DNA of 11,911 nt from NCBI GenBank assembly GCA_035526585.1, contig DATLCC010000007.1, positions 1 to 11,911 on the forward strand, in the 5' to 3' direction. The translations under genes and the position numbers were made by a program. The notes below the pieces were generated by a model. The model was not told the origin of the DNA. It saw only the letters and a program-made list of their open reading frames with translations, and made no database searches. The DNA is from JAJPHT01 sp035526585 (lineage in GTDB: Archaea > Thermoplasmatota > SW-10-69-26 > JACQPN01 > JAJPHT01). Shown in pieces: positions 7,227 to 11,911 of this stretch (the first letter of the stretch is position 1; each line of letters starts with the position of its first letter).

Positions 7227-7430
7227 ATGATGATCGATGAGTTCCAGGAGCGGCGCAAGCCCACCGCGATGGCGGACGACAAGGAGATCAAGGTCCGCAT
7301 CCCGCTCGATTACCACATCAAGCTCCACACCGTGAAGGTCGTGAGCGGCGTGCCCATCTCGGACACGGTGAAGGACGCGTTGGAGGCGTACTTCGCCGAG
7401 GTCAGCGAGAAAGAGAAGCCGACCGAGTGA
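7227..7430 (+). CDS. Small ribbon-helix-helix (CopG/Arc-type) DNA-binding protein
   Basis: Encodes 67 aa. Residues 20-26 (EIKVRIP) look like the DNA-contacting beta strand of RHH proteins. They are followed by a first helix (about 27-40), the turn GVPIS (41-45) and a second helix DTVKDALEAYFAEV (46-59), which matches the family layout. RHH proteins dimerise and bind short, often palindromic operators in tandem. The start is uncertain: ATG 7227 and ATG 7230 are adjacent, and ATG 7269 gives a 53-aa protein beginning just before the strand. A GAGAGG sequence 9 nt before 7227 favours the upstream start. The gene lies 66 bp before the TATA box of the ribosomal protein operon, next to two CCCACGTG repeats, so control of itself or of that operon is possible but unproven. 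It could instead belong to an antitoxin-like RHH group, although no toxin gene is adjacent. Confidence 0.75.
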   Translation: MMIDEFQERRKPTAMADDKEIKVRIPLDYHIKLHTVKVVSGVPISDTVKDALEAYFAEVSEKEKPTE

Positions 7431-7441
7431 GGCCGACGCCC

Positions 7442-7497
7442 CCCACGTGGGCAACGCCCCGGCCCGACGTTCCACTGGAAGCCCACGTGCCAAACGC
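7442..7497. repeat. Pair of CCCACGTG direct repeats upstream of the ribosomal operon TATA box
   Basis: CCCACGTGGGCAACGC (7442-7457) and CCCACGTGCCAAACGC (7482-7497) agree at 13 of 16 positions and start exactly 40 bp apart, close to four helical turns. Each contains the palindrome CACGTG, and the first sits in the 10-bp palindrome CCCACGTGGG. The second copy abuts the TATA box. The layout resembles tandem operator or activator sites on one face of the DNA. The cognate protein is unknown. Confidence 0.6.
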
Positions 7498-7503
7498 TTA
7501 TAT
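7497..7503 (+). promoter_or_regulatory. TATA box of the ribosomal protein operon
   Basis: CTTATAT is a good archaeal TATA box and the most AT-rich site between the RHH gene and uL3. It predicts a transcription start near 7525, giving a leader of about 290 nt before the uL3 ATG. No better TATA-like box is seen closer to uL3. Confidence 0.7.
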
Positions 7504-7524
7504 GGGGGTCCCGCCTTCGGCGCG

Positions 7525-7813
7525 CTACACCCTGAGTAGTCCAGACCAGACGCGAGGGGCAATCCGCCCCAAAAAGGGAAGAAGCGCGCCTCCGGGCGCG
7601 CAGGTGCCCGGCACCGTTTCCTCCCTGGCGGAACCCCGCGCTCGACGGTCCTCGGCATCGCTCGCGATGCCGGAGTGTCTGTCGAAGGAGACGTCACGGT
7701 TGGATGAAGTCGGGCGCTCCGGCGCCCGATGCTGATATCAGACGCCAACAGGTCGCTCCGAGCGCATCTCGGATCGGGCTGGAGACGGGCTGCTCAAGGC
7801 AGAAGTGAGCACC
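7525..7813 (+). promoter_or_regulatory. Highly structured 5' leader of the ribosomal protein operon
   Basis: At least six local hairpins lie in series. They are GGGGC/GCCCC (7556-7570); a 7-bp stem with a TCCG loop (7584-7601); GGTGC/GCACC (7603-7615); an 8-bp stem with a CTCG loop (7653-7672); an 8-bp stem with a TCCG loop (7710-7729); and a 6-bp stem with a CGCAT loop (7757-7773). Two stems close with C(UCCG)G, a member of the very stable UNCG tetraloop family. The 10-bp palindrome CTGATATCAG (7732-7741) lies between the last two. A translational control site for ribosomal protein feedback or a separate stable RNA are both possible. I recognise no known RNA family in it. Confidence 0.6.
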
Positions 7814-8806
7814 ATGGGCCAGCCCCACCGTCCCAAGAAGGGTTCAAAGGGTTTCTCGCCGCGCATCCGCGCGGACAAGCAGACCCCCCGCCTCACCTCG
7901 TGGCCTGTCGGCGGAGACGCGCCGAAGATCCAGGGCTTCGCAGGATACAAGGCGGGCATGACGCACGTCGTCATGACCGATTACCGTCCGCACTCCGACA
8001 CGACCGGCCAGGAGGTCACCGTGCCGGTCACCGTCGTCGAGGTCCCTCCGATGAAGATCGCGGCCGTCCGCTACTACCGCGAGACGCCGTACGGCCTGAA
8101 GACGCTCGGCGAGCAGTGGGCCACCGGCACGGACGCGCGCCTCAACCTGCGCACGCCCGTCCCGAAGGCGCCCAAGGCGTTCGAGCCTGAGGCCGGCAAG
8201 GTCGACGACGTGCGCTTCCTCGCGTACACGCAGCCCAAGCTCGTGTCGGGCCCGTCGAAGAAGACGCCCGAAGTGATGGAGCTGCGCATCGGCGGCGGCG
8301 ACATCGCGGCGCGCATCGCCTTCGCGAAGGAGAAGCTCGGCAAGGAGATCACGATCGCGGACTTCACGACGAACGGCCAGATGATCGACGTCGCGGCCGT
8401 CACGAAGGGCCACGGCGTCAAGGGCTCCGTTCCCCGCTGGGGCGTCAAGCTCCAGGGGCACAAGGACAGCAAGAACCGCCGCGACGCCTCGCCGCTGGGC
8501 CCCTTCCAGCCGCGCTTCATCCGCGGCATGAAGGTCCCGATGCCCGGCCAGATGGGCTATCACAACCGCACCGAGTACAACAAGCGCGTGCTCAAGATCG
8601 GCACCGAAGGCGCCGAGATCACGCCCGCGGGCGGCTTCATGAACTACGGCCTTGTGCGCAACAGCTACGTGATCCTGCACGGCAGCATCCCCGGCCCCGC
8701 CAAGCGCCTCGTCCGTCTGCGAGACGCGACGCGCTACCTCCGCGGCATCGAGATCGCGGAGCCGCAGCTCGCCTACATCAGCACGGCGTCCAAGCAGGGA
8801 CGGTGA
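7814..8806 (+). CDS. rpl3: Large ribosomal subunit protein uL3
   Basis: Encodes 330 aa. uL3 binds 23S rRNA early in 50S assembly and reaches toward the peptidyl transferase centre. The archaeal N-terminus MGQPHRPKKGS, the FAGYKAGMTH segment, KGHGVKGSVPRWGVKLQGHK, and the loop PMPGQMGYHNRTEYNKRVL with its downstream GGFMNYG are all characteristic. ATG 7814 is chosen over GTG 7805 because archaeal uL3 proteins begin with this MG-PHRP sequence and an AAGTGA Shine-Dalgarno-like motif (7803-7808) sits 5 nt before it. It is the first gene of the ribosomal operon and follows the long structured leader. Its TGA stop lies inside the Shine-Dalgarno sequence of uL4. Confidence 0.97.
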   Translation: MGQPHRPKKGSKGFSPRIRADKQTPRLTSWPVGGDAPKIQGFAGYKAGMTHVVMTDYRPHSDTTGQEVTVPVTVVEVPPMKIAAVRYYRETPYGLKTLGEQWATGTDARLNLRTPVPKAPKAFEPEAGKVDDVRFLAYTQPKLVSGPSKKTPEVMELRIGGGDIAARIAFAKEKLGKEITIADFTTNGQMIDVAAVTKGHGVKGSVPRWGVKLQGHKDSKNRRDASPLGPFQPRFIRGMKVPMPGQMGYHNRTEYNKRVLKIGTEGAEITPAGGFMNYGLVRNSYVILHGSIPGPAKRLVRLRDATRYLRGIEIAEPQLAYISTASKQGR

Positions 8807-8807
8807 T
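8802..8807 (+). promoter_or_regulatory. Ribosome binding site of uL4 overlapping the uL3 stop
   Basis: GGTGAT, complementary to the expected 16S 3' end, lies 4 nt before GTG 8812, the same spacing and motif type as at uL2 and uS19. It selects GTG 8812 over the overlapping GTG at 8803. The uL3 stop TGA (8804-8806) is embedded in it, implying translational coupling. Confidence 0.75.
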
Positions 8808-8811
8808 ATCA

Positions 8812-9570
8812 GTGAAGGTCAACGTCTACAGCAAGGAAGGCAACGCGTCCGGCGAAGTCGAGCTCCCCGCGGTCTTCGCGACGGAGTTCCGGCCCGACGT
8901 CATCCGCAAGACCGTGAACGCCGCGCAGGCGAACCGCCGCCAGCCCTACGGCTCCTACAAGCTCGCGGGCCACGGCCCCCACGCCTCGGTCCGCTCGGGC
9001 CAGGGCATCGCGCGTATCCCGCGCGAGACGCAGGGCGGCCAGGCCACGTTCGTGCCGCCGGCCGTCGGCGGCCGCCGCGCGCACCCTCCCAAGGTCGAGA
9101 AGGTCTGGGCCGAGAAGGCGAACCGCAAGGAACGCCAGCTCGCGCGCGCCTCCGCGCTCGCGGCCACCGCGAGCGAGGACGCGGTCCGAACGCGCGGTCA
9201 CAAGTTCAAGGAAGGCCTCACGCTCCCCGTCGTCGTCGACGACGCGGTCGAAGGCCTCGAGAAGACGAAGGAGCTCTACGACGCCCTCGAAGCGATCGGC
9301 GTCGGCGACGACCTCGTCCGCGCGGACGAAGGCAAGCACCAGCGCCCCGGCATCGGCAAGCTCCGCGGCCGCCGCTACAAGACGCCCAAGTCGATCCTCT
9401 TCGTCGTCTCCGGTCTGGAAGCGCCCGTCCTCACGGCCGCGCGCAACATCACCGGCGTCGACGTCGCCACGCCCGAGATGCTGAGCACCGAGCTCTGCGC
9501 CCCCGGCGGCGACCCGGGTCGCCTCGTCGTCTTCACGAAGAGCGCCCTGGCCCGCCTGGAGGAGATGTGA
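8812..9570 (+). CDS. rpl4: Large ribosomal subunit protein uL4
   Basis: Encodes 252 aa. uL4 binds 23S rRNA and its extended loop lines the polypeptide exit tunnel. The archaeal form is shown by the start VKVNVYSKEG, the segment IRKTVNAAQANRRQPYGSYKLAGHGPHA split around the loop region, VGGRRAHPPK in the extended arm, and the C-terminal globular part with KSILFVVSG and the AARNITGVDV sequence. GTG 8812 is used because of the Shine-Dalgarno position; GTG 8803 would add three residues. In bacteria uL4 represses its own operon by binding the mRNA leader, which is relevant to the structured leader here, although no such archaeal mechanism is shown by this sequence. The stop is 2 nt before the uL23 start. 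Confidence 0.96.
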   Translation: MKVNVYSKEGNASGEVELPAVFATEFRPDVIRKTVNAAQANRRQPYGSYKLAGHGPHASVRSGQGIARIPRETQGGQATFVPPAVGGRRAHPPKVEKVWAEKANRKERQLARASALAATASEDAVRTRGHKFKEGLTLPVVVDDAVEGLEKTKELYDALEAIGVGDDLVRADEGKHQRPGIGKLRGRRYKTPKSILFVVSGLEAPVLTAARNITGVDVATPEMLSTELCAPGGDPGRLVVFTKSALARLEEM

Positions 9571-9572
9571 CC

Positions 9573-9842
9573 ATGTCCGAAGGCAGCGCCTACGACGTCA
9601 TCATCCACCCTTTCGTCACGGAAAAGACGATGGCCGCGATGGAACGCGAGAACAAGCTCGAGTTCCTCGTGCGCCGCGACGCCTCGAAGCCTGCGATCCG
9701 CAAGGCCATCGAGGTCCTCTTTGACGCGAAGGTCGACTCTGTGAACATCAAGATCGGTCGCGACGGCCAGAAGCACGCCATCGTCAAGTTCGGCGAGGGC
9801 ACGAAGGCTGAGGACGTCGGGACCCGTATCGGAATCTTCTGA
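9573..9842 (+). CDS. rpl23: Large ribosomal subunit protein uL23
   Basis: Encodes 89 aa, the usual archaeal length. uL23 sits at the exit of the peptide tunnel and forms part of the docking site for the signal recognition particle. Family features are HPFVTEKTMAAME near the N-terminus, the NKLEFLVRRDASKPAIRKAIE stretch (seen as two joined segments), and LFDAKVDSVNIKIGRDGQKHA followed by the terminal GTRIGIF. ATG 9573 is preferred because GGAGGAG (9558-9564) precedes it at a normal distance; GTG 9567 would overlap the uL4 stop and add two residues. The TGA stop overlaps the Shine-Dalgarno sequence of uL2. Confidence 0.96.
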   Translation: MSEGSAYDVIIHPFVTEKTMAAMERENKLEFLVRRDASKPAIRKAIEVLFDAKVDSVNIKIGRDGQKHAIVKFGEGTKAEDVGTRIGIF

Positions 9843-9851
9843 GGTGAAGCA

Positions 9852-10565
9852 ATGGGCAAGCGACTGATCTCTCAGCGCCGTGGAAAGGCGTCGCCGGTGC
9901 ACCAGAGCCCCGGCCACCGCCACCTCGGTCCCGCAAAGCACCCCAAGGTCCCGAGTGGAACGACCGGAACCGTGACTGATATCATTCACGCTCCTGGCCG
10001 CTCCGCTCCCATGGCCGAGGTGGAATTCAACGACGGCAAGACGACCCTCGTCATCGCCGCGGAAGGCACGCACATCGGCCAGACGATCTCGTTCACCACG
10101 AGCGATCTCAAGGCCGGCAACCTGGCGTACCTCCACGCGATCCCCGAAGGTACTCCTGTCTACAACATCGAAGGGCAGCCGGGCGATGGCGGCAAGTACG
10201 TCCGCGCCGCGGGCACGGCGGCGTTCATCGTCTCGCGCGAGCAGGACCAGGTCACCGTGCGCATGCCCTCCGGCCAGTTCAAGAAGTTCCACCCGTCGTG
10301 CCGCGCCACGATCGGTGTGACGGCTGGCGGCGGCCGCGGCGACAAGCCGCTGGCCAAGGCCGGCAAGGTGCACCACAAGTACCGCTCGACGGGCGCTCTG
10401 TTCCCCCGTGTTCGTGGCGTCGCCAAGAACCCGGTCGACCACCCGCACGGTGGCGGAAACGCGCACCGCAAGGAAGGCAAGCCGACCACCCTCAAGCGTG
10501 GCACGCCCCCCGGCCGCAACGTCGGCCACATCGCGGCGCGCCGCACCGGCATCAGGAAGGGGTGA
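9852..10565 (+). CDS. rpl2: Large ribosomal subunit protein uL2
   Basis: Encodes 237 aa, typical of archaeal uL2, one of the most conserved 50S proteins, needed for subunit joining and peptidyl transferase activity. Visible marks are the N-terminal MGKRLISQRRG with HRHLGPAKHP, the OB-fold and SH3-like core, the conserved GGGRGDKP and RGVAKNPVDHPHGGG (the DHPH histidine region linked to peptidyl transfer in bacteria), and the basic C-terminus ending ARRTGIRKG. Shine-Dalgarno GAGGTGA (9841-9847) lies 4 nt before ATG and overlaps the uL23 stop by two bases. The gene's own TGA lies inside the uS19 Shine-Dalgarno. Confidence 0.98.
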   Translation: MGKRLISQRRGKASPVHQSPGHRHLGPAKHPKVPSGTTGTVTDIIHAPGRSAPMAEVEFNDGKTTLVIAAEGTHIGQTISFTTSDLKAGNLAYLHAIPEGTPVYNIEGQPGDGGKYVRAAGTAAFIVSREQDQVTVRMPSGQFKKFHPSCRATIGVTAGGGRGDKPLAKAGKVHHKYRSTGALFPRVRGVAKNPVDHPHGGGNAHRKEGKPTTLKRGTPPGRNVGHIAARRTGIRKG

Positions 10566-10571
10566 TAGCAC

Positions 10572-11045
10572 ATGGCAGACAACCCTACTCCCCCCAAGAC
10601 GCCCCCGGCGCGTCAGACCCGTCGCGCCCGCAAGAAGAAACTGTCCGTCGAGACGCGCCGCACGAAGGAGGCCGTCTACCGCGGGCTCACGATCGAGGAG
10701 CTCAACGGCATGCCGTGGGACCAGCAGCTGGAGCTGCTGCCCGCCCGCGCGCGCCGCTTCTTCTCGCGCGAGTTCGACCACGACACGCAGGTGTTCTGGG
10801 CGAAGGTGAAGGCCGCGGGCGAGGGCGACGAGCTCCGCACGCACCTTCGCGACTTCCCCGTCACCCCGCAGTTCGTGGGCAAGCTCGTCCACATCCACAA
10901 CGGGAAGGAATTCCAGAAGATCGGCATCTCGACCGACATGATCGGCCACAAGCTGGGCGAGTTCGCGCCCACGCGCAAGCCCGTCAAGCACACCGGCCCC
11001 GGCGTCGGTGCCACGCGCTCGTCGAAGTTCATGCCGCTGAAGTGA
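10572..11045 (+). CDS. rps19: Small ribosomal subunit protein uS19
   Basis: Encodes 157 aa. uS19 binds 16S rRNA in the head of the 30S subunit next to uS13 and contacts A-site tRNA. The archaeal and eukaryotic form is clear from YRGLTIEEL (36-44), ELLPARARRFF, LRTHLRDFPVTPQFVGKLVH and VHIHNGKEF followed by DMIGHKLGEFAPTRKPVKH, ending GVGATRSSKFMPLK. The N-terminal 30 or so residues are a Pro- and Lys/Arg-rich extension, possibly an extra rRNA contact. ATG 10572 follows GGTGAT (10561-10566), which contains the uL2 stop, with a 5-nt spacer. The gene lies between uL2 and uL22 in the canonical order. Confidence 0.97.
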   Translation: MADNPTPPKTPPARQTRRARKKKLSVETRRTKEAVYRGLTIEELNGMPWDQQLELLPARARRFFSREFDHDTQVFWAKVKAAGEGDELRTHLRDFPVTPQFVGKLVHIHNGKEFQKIGISTDMIGHKLGEFAPTRKPVKHTGPGVGATRSSKFMPLK

Positions 11046-11057
11046 GGTGAAAAACAC

Positions 11058-11516
11058 ATGGCGATCGGTTACGCGGCACAGAACGTCGATGCAGAAAAGA
11101 CGTCGAAGGCGGCCGGCCGGGACATCCCGGTCAAGCCGAAGTTCGGCGTGAACGTGTGCAAGGCCATCAAGGGCAAGAGCGTCAAGCAGGCGCGCACCTT
11201 CCTCGAGGAGGTCGTCGCTCTCAAGACGCCCGTGCCGTTCAAGGTGCACAAGCGCCAGGTCAAGCACAGGCGCGGCAAGGTCGGCCCCGGCCAGTACCCC
11301 GTGAGCGTCGCGGCTGCGACGCTGCGCATCCTCAACGATGCCGCATCCAACGCGGAGTACAAGGGGCTCGACCCTGACAACATGTACGTGTGGCACGCGT
11401 GCACCCACCGCGCCGCGCCCCTGCCGGGCTTCATGCCCCGCGCGCAGGGCCGCGCGACGCAGTGGAACAAGCAGTGCAGCCACATCGAGATCGTGCTCAA
11501 GAACACGGAGGAGTGA
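11058..11516 (+). CDS. rpl22: Large ribosomal subunit protein uL22
   Basis: Encodes 152 aa, the normal archaeal length. uL22 binds several 23S rRNA domains and its long loop lines the exit tunnel. Family features are the start MAIGYAAQNVDAEKTSKA, the helix KGKSVKQARTFLEEV, KVHKRQVKHRRGKVGPGQYP, the helix AATLRILNDAASNAEYKGLD, and the loop MPRAQGRATQWNKQCSHIEIV. Shine-Dalgarno GAGGTGA (11044-11050) overlaps the uS19 stop and lies 7 nt before ATG. The 3' end GGAGGAG contributes the ribosome binding site for uS3. Confidence 0.97.
   Translation: MAIGYAAQNVDAEKTSKAAGRDIPVKPKFGVNVCKAIKGKSVKQARTFLEEVVALKTPVPFKVHKRQVKHRRGKVGPGQYPVSVAAATLRILNDAASNAEYKGLDPDNMYVWHACTHRAAPLPGFMPRAQGRATQWNKQCSHIEIVLKNTEE
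11507..11511 (+). promoter_or_regulatory. Ribosome binding site selecting the TTG start of uS3
   Basis: GGAGG lies at the end of the uL22 coding sequence, 7 nt before TTG 11519. It supports TTG as initiator, since no ATG or GTG lies near the conserved N-terminus of uS3. Confidence 0.75.
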
Positions 11517-11518
11517 AT

Positions 11519-11911
11519 TTGGCGGTCGAACGCAAGCTCATCAAGGAACACAAGAAGCGCGTCGCCGTCCGCGAGTACCTCCACCGTGAGACCGAGCGCG
11601 CGGGCTTTGGCGGCGCGGAGATCACCCGCACGCCCATGGGCACGCGCATCCACCTCGTGACGGAGCGCCCCGGTTTCGTGATCGGGCGCCGCGGCGAGAC
11701 GATCAAGAAGCTCACGACGAGCCTGCACGAGCGCTTCGGCCTGGACAACCCCCAGATCGAGGTCGCGGAAGCGCAGGACCCGTCGCTCAACCCGCAGATC
11801 ATGGCGCAGAAGCTCGCGGAGGCCCTCGAGCGCGGCTGGCACTTCCGCCGCGCGGGCCACTCGACGCTCCAGCGCATCATGGAGAGCGGCGCGAAGGGCG
11901 TCCTCATCACG
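11519..11911 (+). CDS. rps3: Small ribosomal subunit protein uS3 (5' part, cut by the window end)
   Basis: The first 131 codons are present and the rest lies beyond the window. uS3 is in the 30S head at the mRNA entry channel. The N-terminus AVERKLIKEHKKRVAVREYL is followed by ERAGFGGAEITRTPMGTRIH. Next comes a KH domain with its GxxG loop in GFVIGRRGETIKKLT, then NPQIEVAEAQDPSLNPQIMA and LERGWHFRRAGHSTLQRIME, all matching archaeal uS3. The start is TTG at 11519, 2 nt after the uL22 stop, fixed by GGAGG at 11507-11511 and by family homology that begins at the second residue. Confidence 0.95.
   Translation, partial: MAVERKLIKEHKKRVAVREYLHRETERAGFGGAEITRTPMGTRIHLVTERPGFVIGRRGETIKKLTTSLHERFGLDNPQIEVAEAQDPSLNPQIMAQKLAEALERGWHFRRAGHSTLQRIMESGAKGVLIT

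Noticed and set aside
7148..7240. 30-codon ATG frame overlapping the RHH start (possible leader peptide)
   Set aside because: No ribosome binding site, no well-placed TATA box and no recognisable peptide signal. It is possible but unsupported.
7427..7735. Open frame of 102 aa starting at GTG and overlapping the RHH stop
   Set aside because: It runs through the repeats, the TATA box and the hairpin leader. Its product is low in structure and matches no family; it is open mainly because of high GC.
7525..7813. Leader as RNase P RNA or SRP RNA
   Set aside because: The conserved cores I would expect (GAGGAAAGTC-type for RNase P, the helix 8 asymmetric loop for SRP) are absent.
7805..7813. GTG at 7805 as the start of uL3
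   Set aside because: It lies inside the AAGTGA motif that serves ATG 7814, and archaeal uL3 proteins start with the MG-PHRP sequence.
9375..11483. 702-aa open frame on the minus strand
   Set aside because: It is antisense to uL4, uL23, uL2, uS19 and uL22, which are certain genes. Arg-, Ala- and Val-rich composition is typical of a GC-driven shadow frame.

Overview
The window is a very GC-rich piece of an archaeal chromosome. The domain call rests on four things: the order and sequence type of the ribosomal proteins (uL3-uL4-uL23-uL2-uS19-uL22-uS3, with a short archaeal uL23 and archaeal-type uS19, uL22 and uS3), TATA boxes about 25 bp upstream of likely transcript starts, one probable leaderless mRNA, and a tRNA gene without an encoded CCA. 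The proteins lack the strongly acidic composition of haloarchaea. A GC-rich Thermoplasmatota-like euryarchaeal lineage would fit, but the lineage is inference and not shown by the sequence.

Left part (1-1835): GC-rich hairpins; an A-type iron-sulfur carrier (HesB/IscA family, minus strand) divergent from a KynB-type arylformamidase/cyclase-family hydrolase, the two sharing an AT-rich promoter patch; a 57-residue zinc-ribbon-like small protein; then a tRNA-Ser(GCT) gene with its own TATA box. The 3' third of this tRNA and its flank form one arm of a near-perfect inverted repeat of about 30 bp.

Middle (1988-7430): a secreted protein of unknown function with jelly-roll-like end motifs; a 727-aa SF2 helicase of the XPD/DinG Fe-S type with unusual cysteine spacing and a DEAD box; a convergent small Nudix-like protein that has lost key Nudix-box glutamates; a DEAD-box RNA helicase with a basic tail, divergent from the Nudix-like gene over a shared TATA patch; a hairpin-rich gap; and a small ribbon-helix-helix (RHH) protein.

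Right part (7431-11911): the control region and first seven genes of the large archaeal ribosomal protein operon. Upstream of a clear TATA box lie two copies of a CCCACGTG-type motif exactly 40 bp apart. A predicted leader of about 290 nt follows, with at least six hairpins, two of them capped by C(UCCG)G tetraloops. The ribosomal genes are tightly packed, and at several junctions the stop codon of one gene lies inside or overlaps the Shine-Dalgarno sequence of the next, which suggests translational coupling. uS3 starts at TTG and runs off the window.

There is no mobile element, CRISPR array or defence cassette. The most original signals are non-coding: the ribosomal operon leader and its upstream repeats, and the inverted duplication of the tRNA-Ser 3' end.
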